Source: Aquificales bacterium (lineage in GTDB: Bacteria > Aquificota > Aquificia > Aquificales > Aquificaceae). From it: a DNA stretch of 36,071 nt. The stretch lies in NCBI GenBank assembly GCA_027078675.1, contig JALWWX010000232.1, positions 1 to 36,071 of the forward strand. Direction: 5' to 3'. Under the pieces are notes generated by a model. That model worked only from the letters and a program-made list of their open reading frames with translations, had not been told where the DNA came from and did no database searches. The position numbers and the translations under genes are program-made. Positions 23,485 through 31,277 of this stretch are shown here, one piece after another. Position 1 is the first letter of the stretch. Every line of letters begins with the position of its first letter.

Positions 23485-24343
23485 TACTGATTTCTATCAT
23501 TAAATTTATATTTTTAAGATTTTTCGGTTTTCTTAATTTGTCCTTTATAATTTTTATCAGTTTCTTGAAAATGTTGCTTTCACCCTTAGAAGTCCTTATA
23601 AATTCTATGGTAAAAAATTCCGGAATCTTCTTGCGTTGGATATCTTTCATAAATCTTTCTGTATCCCTTTTTAGCTTTACTATGTTTACACCGTAAAAAA
23701 CGCCAGGTAGTGTTTCAAGCATCTTAATTGTATCGTTTAGCATGGCGACTGTGTTCTGGGGAAGGATGCCCTTTTCCATATCACAAAATATTTTTGACAA
23801 GTTTGAAATGGCTTTGAAGAAAGGTTTAGTCTTATCAAAGTACTCTTCGTTCAGGTTAATGTAAAGTTGTACTTCTTCATACAAGCCTTCATTAAATGCA
23901 AGGCATGATATGTATATGCTTTCCGCAACTATATTTCTTTTGCCATAGGTTGATATTCTGCTTAAAATATTCCAATACTTTAAAAGCTTATTGCAAAGGT
24001 TATTAAAATTTTCCCTGTATTCTGGAAGTAAGGTTACAAATAACCCATCCGTATCTGTAAGCCTTAGTATATCCTTGCCCGTATATAAATTTCCTTCTAT
24101 TGAATATATTTGGAACATGTTCAGTTCCGCAAGTATATCTTGCCAGTTTCCTCTGAGGGCTTTGAATGTTTTATTGGCACAGCTTATTAATCTTGATAGT
24201 TCAACATCAAAGGAATTCGTTTTCCTTACAAGCTGACAGTAGCAGATGGGGTACAGTAAGATTTCCTTTTTAAGGGGATAATCTATTATCTCTATGAATA
24301 AGCTTTCAAGTCTATCAAGTCCGTACCAGGAGTATTTAATCAT
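23456..24343 (-). CDS. hypothetical helical protein, first gene of the HD/transglutaminase operon
   Basis: I do not recognise this 295-residue protein. It appears soluble and largely helical, without signal peptide or membrane segments, and has several cysteines (IDYPLKKEILLYPICYCQL, LISCANKTF) and a lysine-rich region near the C-terminus (KKLIKIIKDKLRKPKN). No catalytic motif is evident. It overlaps the HD-phosphohydrolase gene by 29 nt, which suggests related function. The ATG lies 7 nt past a -10-like box and has no Shine-Dalgarno. Confidence 0.7.
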   Translation of the reverse strand: MIKYSWYGLDRLESLFIEIIDYPLKKEILLYPICYCQLVRKTNSFDVELSRLISCANKTFKALRGNWQDILAELNMFQIYSIEGNLYTGKDILRLTDTDGLFVTLLPEYRENFNNLCNKLLKYWNILSRISTYGKRNIVAESIYISCLAFNEGLYEEVQLYINLNEEYFDKTKPFFKAISNLSKIFCDMEKGILPQNTVAMLNDTIKMLETLPGVFYGVNIVKLKRDTERFMKDIQRKKIPEFFTIEFIRTSKGESNIFKKLIKIIKDKLRKPKNLKNINLMIEISNESLCKGAV

Positions 24344-24349
24344 AATTTT

Positions 24350-24378
24350 AATTTACTACTTTTTAAGCGCGAAAGCAA
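24350..24378 (-). promoter_or_regulatory. promoter of the unknown/HD/transglutaminase operon (leaderless geometry)
   Basis: On the minus strand TTGCTT (24373-24378) and TAAATT (24350-24355) are 17 nt apart, and the ATG at 24343 begins 7 nt after the -10 box. Transcription would therefore start at about the first base of the ATG. The -35 box begins only 2 nt beyond the T tract of the upstream terminator. Confidence 0.5.
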
Positions 24379-24380
24379 AT

Positions 24381-24409
24381 AAAAAAAAAGGGGGCATAAA
24401 AGCCCCCTT
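24381..24409 (-). terminator. rho-independent terminator of the hexaheme lipoprotein gene
   Basis: On the minus strand the stem AAGGGGGC/GCCCCCTT with a 6-nt loop is followed by an unbroken run of T (24381-24389 on the + strand is A9). It begins 13 nt after the stop codon at 24423. Confidence 0.88.
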
Positions 24410-24422
24410 GATTGTTCTGAAA

Positions 24423-26504
24423 TTAAGGCTGAGGCGGACAGTTGGGATCACCTTGGTTACAGTTACAGCTTCCCGGACCCCAATTTTTTGAGAGGTAGTC
24501 AACTATAGCGGTAAAGGCAGGACCATTAACACCTCCGGGAACTGCACAGCCATTCATATCTATCATCCTTACTACGGTCTGTTGCCAATCTGCGTTCTTT
24601 TTTCCATCCAGAAGTACCATTTGTAAGTTGTGTTTGTTCTGCGTTATTACACAATCCGGACCGGTACCTTGATTCATTATGGTTATACCGTGACATACAC
24701 TACATGCCCTTTGGACGATTTCCCTTCCGAGCCATGTTGATACATCAGTTGTCTTTGTAGGATCAGCTATAGTAGCCAGATGGTTGATGATAGCGGATGC
24801 ATACTGTCCGTCAAGACCCCCAGGTATTTCACAACCTTCCGTATTAATCATCCTGTCAAGGGTTTGATACCAGGCTGTACTATCTTTACCTTGGAGAAGT
24901 TCAAAGGAATGCTGATAAGGATGTCTTGTTACAACAACAGAGGAGGGTGAAATAGATCCATCTTTATTAAGTCCACCTACTATAACACCGTGACATGTGT
25001 TACATGCCCACTGTGTAAGGAATGCTCCGTCCGTAGGCAGATTGGTGGAAGTTATTCCTGGACCGTAGTTGTTTGCAAGCCATGATGCAAAAGCGGTTTT
25101 TGCGACACCTCTTGGATCTGACGGATCAAGGGGCAAGGTACATCCTTCAACATCTATCATCCTGTCTATTGTTCTTTCCCACTCCTGTTGTGTTTTACCC
25201 TGAAGTAGAGCCATATCCCTACCTATGGGCATGGCGGTAACCCTATTCTGCTTTATTACATTGTCGGGATTAGTAGCATCTATTCCTACAGTTATACCGT
25301 GACACTGACCGCATGTTACCTTTATAGCTTCTTCCGTGCTGGCAAAGTCATTTATTGTGTACTCTTGTACTGTGGTAGAACCAGACCCAAAGTTTTGATC
25401 AAGGTATGTAGCCACTTTATCTATAGCACAATCTTCAAGACATTTCTGAAGATTTTGCGCGTTTGCGCATCCGCAAGAGTCCGCAGAGTCTGTTAAGTTA
25501 GGCAACTGAGCACCGTTTGCATAGATCATCCTTCTTATTGTTCTTTCCCAACCCTTTTTGGTTTTCTTACCTATAACGACAACATCCCACAAGGTTTGTG
25601 CATCCGTAACCCTCACTTTATTCTTACCTACAACGATACCGTGACATATGGTGCATGTGTTTTGAACTATTGTTTGTGCTGCGTTTGGAGATGACAGATC
25701 AACAGTAGGTTTGGTTCCACAGTTTGCACATCCTGGTCCGTAGTTTTGTGTCAAGTGACAGACTATCTTTTCAAAGACTGTGGCCGTACCAGGGTTATTA
25801 TTAACCCATGTACAATCAACAACACCTGTTATTATGCCTGCCTGACCCTCATCCCTTATTTTGAGACAATCCGCCTCTACGGGAGTAGGTGTCGCGTTCG
25901 TATCTACATGGTACTGCGCACCACCTGGAATTGCACAACCGTTCTTCTTTATCATCCTACATACTACAAATTCCCACTCCCACTGTTGTTTTCCGTCAAT
26001 AAGATTGATTGGACCGTTCAAGGGACTTGTGGTTGTAATTGCATTTCCGTTGATGCTTAGGTTATGACATGGACCACAAGCCAGCGTAAATAGCTGTGCG
26101 GGATCGGTAGGCAGGACTTTTGCGCTAACAGTATTCGGACCGAAGTTTTCCGAAAGCCACGTCACTATCATATTGTATGTTTCACCACCTATACCCCCAG
26201 GAACATTACAGCCGTTTTCTTGTATCATTCTTGCTACTGTCTTTTCCCAACCGTCCCTTGTCTTACCGTCCAACAGTTTTACATCCCAGCCTGTGGGACC
26301 GCTTGTTATCCGCCTTTCACCTATGACTATACCGTGACATGCCCCACAGTTTTCGGAAATATAGGAAGGCACATTAACTTGTGCCTTAGAAACATCAGCA
26401 GTCACTGGTATATAGTCTTTACTTCCACTACCCCCACAGCCTGCAAGTATAAATATTCCAAATAACAAAGAGGGTAACATAAGAATTTTTTTCTTTACAC
26501 CCAT
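24423..26504 (-). CDS. hexaheme c-type cytochrome lipoprotein built of six repeats
   Basis: A 693-residue exported lipoprotein: the signal LLFGIFILAGC has a lipobox with the lipid-carrying Cys23. Six CxxCH heme sites begin at C53, C143, C284, C398, C501 and C601. Each belongs to a repeat of roughly 90-140 residues with a shared plan: CxxCHG-[IV]-x-[IV]-G, then D-G-K/Q-G-K-x5-W, then a conserved R-M-I-x5-[CA]-x-[ILV]-P and a closing W/Y-L-x-x-N-[FYW]-G. The Met of RMI (93, 184, 326, 449, 552, 647) is a natural candidate for the sixth heme ligand. Repeats 2 and 3 have Cys-rich insertions. It likely moves electrons at the cell surface or in the periplasm. A strong AAGGAGGGT ribosome-binding site, a promoter and a terminator make it a single-gene unit. 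Confidence 0.85.
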   Translation of the reverse strand: MGVKKKILMLPSLLFGIFILAGCGGSGSKDYIPVTADVSKAQVNVPSYISENCGACHGIVIGERRITSGPTGWDVKLLDGKTRDGWEKTVARMIQENGCNVPGGIGGETYNMIVTWLSENFGPNTVSAKVLPTDPAQLFTLACGPCHNLSINGNAITTTSPLNGPINLIDGKQQWEWEFVVCRMIKKNGCAIPGGAQYHVDTNATPTPVEADCLKIRDEGQAGIITGVVDCTWVNNNPGTATVFEKIVCHLTQNYGPGCANCGTKPTVDLSSPNAAQTIVQNTCTICHGIVVGKNKVRVTDAQTLWDVVVIGKKTKKGWERTIRRMIYANGAQLPNLTDSADSCGCANAQNLQKCLEDCAIDKVATYLDQNFGSGSTTVQEYTINDFASTEEAIKVTCGQCHGITVGIDATNPDNVIKQNRVTAMPIGRDMALLQGKTQQEWERTIDRMIDVEGCTLPLDPSDPRGVAKTAFASWLANNYGPGITSTNLPTDGAFLTQWACNTCHGVIVGGLNKDGSISPSSVVVTRHPYQHSFELLQGKDSTAWYQTLDRMINTEGCEIPGGLDGQYASAIINHLATIADPTKTTDVSTWLGREIVQRACSVCHGITIMNQGTGPDCVITQNKHNLQMVLLDGKKNADWQQTVVRMIDMNGCAVPGGVNGPAFTAIVDYLSKNWGPGSCNCNQGDPNCPPQP

Positions 26505-26541
26505 GCACGTACCCTCCTTTTGATCAATAAGTTTCTATTTT

Positions 26542-26570
26542 AATATATTTTCCAAAAGGGAGTGTTGCAA
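26542..26570 (-). promoter_or_regulatory. promoter of the hexaheme lipoprotein gene
   Basis: On the minus strand TTGCAA (26565-26570) and TATATT (26542-26547) are 17 nt apart. The start point would be near 26535, giving a leader of about 30 nt that includes AAGGAGGGT. Confidence 0.6.
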
Positions 26571-26582
26571 ATAAAGATGATT

Positions 26583-26588
26583 TATAAT
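26583..26588 (+). promoter_or_regulatory. possible -10 box of trpD
   Basis: TATAAT ends 7 nt before the ATG of trpD, and a second TATAAT (26592-26597) runs into the start codon. There is no ribosome-binding site, and no -35 box at a standard distance (TTGCAA at 26565 would give a 12-nt spacer). A leaderless message is the simplest reading, but support is weak. Confidence 0.3.
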
Positions 26589-26595
26589 CCTTATA

Positions 26596-27618
26596 ATGAG
26601 AATGATTAAGGATTACATAAGGAAGATATCGGAATATAAGAACTTGACGGAGGAAGAGGCATACAATCTTATAAAGGCAATAATTGAGGGGGAAGTAAGC
26701 CATGCACAAATAGGTGCTGTATTGATGGGTTTAAAGATGAAGGGGGAGGATGTTGATGAAATTAAGGGAACAGCGAAGGTTATGAGAGAAAAGGCAAGGA
26801 AACTTCCCGTAAGCGATCCGGAAAACCTTCTTGATACATGCGGTACCGGTGGTGATAATGTTGGTACGTTCAATGTATCAACCGTTACCGCCTTTGTTGT
26901 TGCGGGTGCTGGTGGAAGGGTTGCAAAGCACGGAAACAGATCCATATCTTCCAAATGTGGTAGTGCGGATTTTCTTGAGATGGTGGGTGCGAAAATAGAT
27001 ATAGAGCCGGATAATATGGCAAAGATACTTGAGGAGATAGGTATAGGATTTATGTTTGCTCCTATATATCATCCCGCTATGAAAAATGTGATGGGTCCCC
27101 GTAAGGAGATAGGCATAAGAAGTATATTTAATCTTGTAGGACCTCTGTCAAACCCAGCGGGTGCGGGAAGGCAACTTTTGGGTGTATTCTCTGGGGATCT
27201 TGTTGAAAAACTTATACATGTTCTTAAAGATTTAGGGGTTAAAAGGGCATTTGTCGTTCACGGTGAAGACGGTATAGATGAGGTTTCTCTTTCAGCTCCT
27301 ACTATAGTGGGTGAGTTGAAAGACGGCAATATAAATATTTATAAGTTTGAACCTGAGGAGCTTGGGTTTAAAAGGATAGTTCTTGAGGATATATGTGTTA
27401 AGTCACCGGAAGATAGTGTGGAGGCAGGACTTTCCGTTTTAAGGGGTGAAGAGGGTCCCTATCTTGATATGGTTTTGCTTAATTCCGCTTTCGGAATAGT
27501 GGCATGCGGTATAACGGATGATCTTAAAGAGGCTGTTGATATAGCCAGGGAATCTATAAAGAGCGGTAAGGCTAAGGAAAAGCTTGATAAATTTATAGAG
27601 CTTACCAGAAAGTTTTGA
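26596..27618 (+). CDS. trpD: anthranilate phosphoribosyltransferase
   Basis: TrpD joins anthranilate to PRPP in tryptophan synthesis. The PRPP loop LLDTCGTGGDNVGTFNVST is intact, followed by VAKHGNRSISSKCGSADFLE, APIYHPAMKNVMGPRKEIGIRSIFNLVGPL (in family order) and VVHGEDGIDEVS. Length 340 is standard. ATG 26602, two codons later, is an alternative start. It diverges from the hexaheme gene and is followed without gap by mqnA, so two enzymes of chorismate-derived pathways share a transcript. Confidence 0.95.
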   Translation: MRMIKDYIRKISEYKNLTEEEAYNLIKAIIEGEVSHAQIGAVLMGLKMKGEDVDEIKGTAKVMREKARKLPVSDPENLLDTCGTGGDNVGTFNVSTVTAFVVAGAGGRVAKHGNRSISSKCGSADFLEMVGAKIDIEPDNMAKILEEIGIGFMFAPIYHPAMKNVMGPRKEIGIRSIFNLVGPLSNPAGAGRQLLGVFSGDLVEKLIHVLKDLGVKRAFVVHGEDGIDEVSLSAPTIVGELKDGNINIYKFEPEELGFKRIVLEDICVKSPEDSVEAGLSVLRGEEGPYLDMVLLNSAFGIVACGITDDLKEAVDIARESIKSGKAKEKLDKFIELTRKF

Positions 27619-28386
27619 ATGCTTAGAATAGGAAAAGTTTATTATCTCAATACAATACCTTTATTTGAATTTATTGATTGCGAATTCGTTGAATTGGTTG
27701 AAGGCTCTCCTTCAGAGCTTGTTCATCTGTTAAGGAGGGGGGAGATTGACGGCGGTATAGTTTCATCCGTTGAATACTTCCTTAACGGTGACAATTACTG
27801 TGTTCTGCCTGATATATCTATATCTTCCAAAAGAAAGATCTGTTCGGTAATGATTTTTTCTAAGAAGCCTCTGTGGGAAGTAGGTAAGTTTTTTATAACT
27901 CCTGAGTCTTTAACATCAAGGATATTTTCTTTATATCTCCTAAGTTACATTTATGGTGTAAAGGTTGAGGAAGTAAAAAGCAGAGAGGAAGCGGATGCTA
28001 TTCTCTTGATAGGTGACGATGCCCTTTCGGAAATGCAAAGAGGTGTATATCCTTTTGTTTACGATCTTGCTGAGGAATGGTACAGAATATTTAAACTGCC
28101 CTTTATATTCGCTCTCTTCCTTTTCAGAAAGGATATTGTTAAATCAAAACATAGGGAGATTCATATATTTAAAAAACAAGTAATACATTCTATAAGAAAA
28201 TTTTATAATAAGCTCAGAACGGGAGAAATTTACTTCTATTCTGACCATATAGGTAAATATTTCCTAAGCTGTATTGATTACACTTTAACAGATGAACACA
28301 AGAAGTCACTATTTAAGCTTAGGGATATAGTTCGCCTTTTTCAACCCATCAGAGAAAAGAACCTGCCTTGCACTTGGTGTTTATAA
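27619..28386 (+). CDS. mqnA: chorismate dehydratase of the futalosine menaquinone pathway
   Basis: MqnA dehydrates chorismate to 3-[(1-carboxyvinyl)oxy]benzoate, the first committed step of the futalosine route to menaquinone. The protein begins LRIGKVYYLNTIPLFEF and has EGSPSELVHLLRRGEIDGGIVSSVEYF and SSKRKICSVMIFSKKPL, typical of the MqnA/MqnD periplasmic-binding-like fold. Length 255 is near the family norm. The ATG directly follows the trpD stop. Its last 38 nt overlap the convergent hpf gene, the longest antisense overlap here. Confidence 0.88.
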   Translation: MLRIGKVYYLNTIPLFEFIDCEFVELVEGSPSELVHLLRRGEIDGGIVSSVEYFLNGDNYCVLPDISISSKRKICSVMIFSKKPLWEVGKFFITPESLTSRIFSLYLLSYIYGVKVEEVKSREEADAILLIGDDALSEMQRGVYPFVYDLAEEWYRIFKLPFIFALFLFRKDIVKSKHREIHIFKKQVIHSIRKFYNKLRTGEIYFYSDHIGKYFLSCIDYTLTDEHKKSLFKLRDIVRLFQPIREKNLPCTWCL

Positions 28387-28960
28387 TACCGTAATTTCCT
28401 CCTTTTTTCCTGTATGCTATTCTCAGTTCTCCGGTCTTCATATCAACAAAAGGTATAAAGAAGGCTCCGGATTCTTGAAGTTCCATTATTGCATCTTCCA
28501 CGCTCATAGGTTTTTCTATGCTAAGTTCTTCTTCTACGATGAGGGGTCTTTCTCTTTCCTCGGGCGGAAGGGGTTGGGGTGTATGCATCTCTTCCTTTAT
28601 TTTTGCACTTTTCCTTCTAAGTTCTAACCTCCTCTGTTTTAATTTTATAAGTTGCCTTTCAACTTCATCAAGAACTTTGTCAAGGGCGGTGAATACATCG
28701 GGGTCTTCTTCCCATGCATGTATAGCACCACCGCCAGCTGTCTTCAGATATATATCAAGATCAACCCTGTACATAGTAGGATGGCTTTCACCGGCAAAAT
28801 CCTTATGCTTTGACCTTACACTTGATAGGGTTACGATAGCTTCTATTTGATCCTCTCCCGCTTCTCTTAGATACCTGTTAAATCTGCTTAGTTTACCTTC
28901 AATAAAGCTTTTCATTGCTTCGGTAAATTCAATATCTTTTCCCCTGAATTCAATATTCAT
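28349..28960 (-). CDS. hpf: ribosome hibernation promoting factor, long form
   Basis: Long HPF inactivates ribosomes in stationary phase by binding the 30S decoding site and dimerising 70S into 100S particles. The N-terminal domain (NIEFRGKDIEFTEAMKSFIEGKLSRF) and the C-terminal dimerisation domain (KPMSVEDAIMELQESGAFFIPFVD, residues about 155-195) are both present, joined by a charged linker. I start at ATG 28960: it has GGAGGT 7 nt upstream and overlaps the preceding stop as ATGA. The ATG 15 nt earlier is less likely. It is last in the tonB-aldolase-fabI-mopB-hpf operon. Confidence 0.93.
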   Translation of the reverse strand: MNIEFRGKDIEFTEAMKSFIEGKLSRFNRYLREAGEDQIEAIVTLSSVRSKHKDFAGESHPTMYRVDLDIYLKTAGGGAIHAWEEDPDVFTALDKVLDEVERQLIKLKQRRLELRRKSAKIKEEMHTPQPLPPEERERPLIVEEELSIEKPMSVEDAIMELQESGAFFIPFVDMKTGELRIAYRKKGGNYGIINTKCKAGSFL

Positions 28961-30456
28961 TCCCTTAACCTCCATATTCTGAATCCTGGTTTATTTAAAA
29001 TTCTACCCTTTCTTATACCGCTTTTGAAGGGTTGACTTTCTTCAAAGCCTTCTGATACAAATATTGTATCATCGCTGACTGTATTTGTTATTTCAACCCT
29101 TACTCCTTTGAAGAGGGAATCTTCTTTAATACCGAGCTTTTCTGCTGTTTTTTTATTAATGTACACTTTTTGTTCCCTTTCAAGTCCGTGAAGCCAAGGA
29201 TACCAGTGTCCCCATATTTCTACTGGGGAATCTCCTACTATTACATATATATCTCCATACCTTAAATCATAGGTTTCCTTCGTATCTATTTTTGAATCCC
29301 TGAGGTCATTTTTATAAATTGTAGGTTCCTCTTGTCCGCTTATATCAAATATGTAACTAATTGTATCTTCAACCGTGTATGGAAAATTTTGAAGTTTAAC
29401 GCTTTTAGTTTCATAAGCAAAGGGATTAAAGAGGGGGGTGGTTTCTCTTTCTTTGAAAAGGGGTAAGGGTATTATTACATTGCTGTTCATTGCTGTGAAA
29501 TCGGGAAGAAGGCTAAAGGAGATCCTTTCCTGATTTTCGGGAAGGCTATCAAATTCATAAAGGGTGTTATCTACGGAAATTATCAAGTCGTGACTTTCCA
29601 AGTTTATATCCTTAAGCTCTTTTATTTCCACATTTGTTATATTTCCTATGAAGGCGTATTCCGTTCCGTACGATGTTCTCAGATGTTTTATAAAGCTTAT
29701 TACAAAATACCTGAGTGGTGATTTGAGAAGAGTTTCGCTGACTATAATGAGGCTTTCTTTTGTAGTTTCAAGATAGGATTTTAATCTATTCCACGGTTCA
29801 TTCTTTCCTTCTAATATGTTTTCAAGTGTGTTTTTAAGTTGATAAGGGTTCATCAGTAAATTTATATTTGCTTTAGCGGACAGTGTGTTGTACCTTGAAG
29901 AGATATTAACAAGGTATGATCCCTTTTCCACCGCATCCATTATCCATCTTGTTGCCATAACTTCCGAGTTAACGGGATCCGTTTCCAGCGCTATTATAAG
30001 CTTCATATTTGACCATTCATAGGGAGGTACGGATGAAGGTTTAAAGGGCAAGAATACGCCCGTTGTATATATGTCTTTTGTAAGCTTTCTCAATACCTTA
30101 TAGTCTTCAATTGTTGAGAATTTACCCATGATAGCTGCGGGTTTCTTTATTGGCCTTTTTGATAAAAGTGCCTTCACTTCTTCTATATCACTTTTTATAA
30201 ATTCCCTTTCCTTTCTTATAAGAATGTCCTTTATCCTGTAAGGGAGTTTGTCCGTTTCACCTATGAGAGCTATTCCCTTATTGCACAGGCTTCCTACTGA
30301 GTTTTTATCGTAAGGGTGCCCGTATAAATCAACGATTTCTTCATCCTTCATATAAGCAATAAAACCACAATGGCAACCACATCCGAAACAATAACCACAA
30401 ACTTCCCTGTTAAATTTTTTTATGCTTAAGGGAACATCCGTGGGTTTCAGGTTCAC
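28957..30456 (-). CDS. small MopB-fold [4Fe-4S] protein, probably without catalytic molybdenum
   Basis: A 499-residue relative of the molybdopterin oxidoreductase (DMSO reductase/FwdB/NuoG) superfamily. The N-terminus has the cluster motif C23-x2-C26-x3-C30-x27-C58 followed by NKG, with extra Cys20 and Cys28. A region near residue 150-175 (LIIALETDPVNSEVMATRWI) and a C-terminal cofactor-binding-like domain (VYINKKTAEKLGIKEDSLFKG) follow. Family enzymes have 650-1000 residues, and after Cys58 this protein has no cysteine, so there is no Cys/Sec metal ligand. It may be an electron carrier or assembly factor, as in NuoG where molybdenum is lost. ATGA overlaps on both sides tie it to fabI and hpf. 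Confidence 0.7.
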   Translation of the reverse strand: MNLKPTDVPLSIKKFNREVCGYCFGCGCHCGFIAYMKDEEIVDLYGHPYDKNSVGSLCNKGIALIGETDKLPYRIKDILIRKEREFIKSDIEEVKALLSKRPIKKPAAIMGKFSTIEDYKVLRKLTKDIYTTGVFLPFKPSSVPPYEWSNMKLIIALETDPVNSEVMATRWIMDAVEKGSYLVNISSRYNTLSAKANINLLMNPYQLKNTLENILEGKNEPWNRLKSYLETTKESLIIVSETLLKSPLRYFVISFIKHLRTSYGTEYAFIGNITNVEIKELKDINLESHDLIISVDNTLYEFDSLPENQERISFSLLPDFTAMNSNVIIPLPLFKERETTPLFNPFAYETKSVKLQNFPYTVEDTISYIFDISGQEEPTIYKNDLRDSKIDTKETYDLRYGDIYVIVGDSPVEIWGHWYPWLHGLEREQKVYINKKTAEKLGIKEDSLFKGVRVEITNTVSDDTIFVSEGFEESQPFKSGIRKGRILNKPGFRIWRLRE

Positions 30457-31265
30457 TTCTCAAAAACCTCTTTTTTTATCTCCTCTTCTTTACCGAAAAC
30501 CCCCATTATATGATATCCATAATCCACATGTATAACTTCGCCCGTTATTGCCCTTGCTTTTTCACTGCACAAAAATACTGCAACATCTCCTACATCTTCT
30601 ATTGTTGTGGGTTTACCGAAGGGATTTACCTTTATTGAATGTTCCATAAGAAGATGAAAGCCTGTTATACTGAATGCAGCAAGTGTTCTTATGGGACCTG
30701 CGGATATACAGTTTATCCTGTGACCGAATTTTGCTATATCGTATGCAAGGTATCTTACAGAACTTTCAAGGGCTGCTTTTGCTATACCCATCACATTGTA
30801 ATGAGGAACCACCTTTTCCGCACCGTAATAGGAGAGAGTAAGTACTGATCCGTTCCTTCCTTCCATAAGAGGGAGTAATTCCCTTACGAGGGCAGTAAGG
30901 GAATAGACGGAAACCTCCATGGCTATTTTAAAGCCTTCTCTGGAGGTGTTAAGATAAGCGTTTTTAAATTCCTCCTTTGGAGCATAAGCTATGGAATGAA
31001 TTATTATGTCAAGGGCGCCCCATCTTTCCTTGATGGCTTCTTTTAAGTTTTTTATGTCCTCATCGGAAGTTACATCGCACTTAACAAGAAAGTCCGTTTC
31101 AAGGGCTTCCGCTACCGACCTTACCCTTTTGAGCAAATTTTCATTTGCATAGGATATACATAAGTCCGCACCCTCTTCTTTAAAGGCTTTGGCTATACCG
31201 TAAGCTATACTTTTGTCGTTAGCTATACCAGTAATAAGCGCCTTTTTCCCTTCAAGCAGGGCCAT
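30453..31265 (-). CDS. fabI: enoyl-[acyl-carrier-protein] reductase (NADH)
   Basis: FabI carries out the last reduction of each fatty acid elongation cycle. The cofactor motif LITGIANDKSIAYGIAKAF, the catalytic Tyr156 and Lys163 (Y-x6-K, same numbers as E. coli FabI) and GPIRTLAAFSITGF are all present. Length is 270. It sits between the MJ0400-type aldolase (12 nt upstream) and the MopB-like gene (4-nt overlap). Confidence 0.95.
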   Translation of the reverse strand: MALLEGKKALITGIANDKSIAYGIAKAFKEEGADLCISYANENLLKRVRSVAEALETDFLVKCDVTSDEDIKNLKEAIKERWGALDIIIHSIAYAPKEEFKNAYLNTSREGFKIAMEVSVYSLTALVRELLPLMEGRNGSVLTLSYYGAEKVVPHYNVMGIAKAALESSVRYLAYDIAKFGHRINCISAGPIRTLAAFSITGFHLLMEHSIKVNPFGKPTTIEDVGDVAVFLCSEKARAITGEVIHVDYGYHIMGVFGKEEEIKKEVFEK

Positions 31266-31277
31266 AAATTACCTCCT

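Noticed and set aside
25299-25496. Plus-strand frames opposite the hexaheme gene (also near 25746 and 26220)
   Set aside because: Shadows of the repetitive cytochrome coding sequence; their apparent Cys and Tyr richness comes from antisense of conserved repeat codons.
28957-30456. Truncated pseudogene of a full-length molybdopterin oxidoreductase
   Set aside because: The frame is clean, has ATGA couplings at both ends and retains N- and C-terminal domains, so it looks like a deliberate short form rather than decay.
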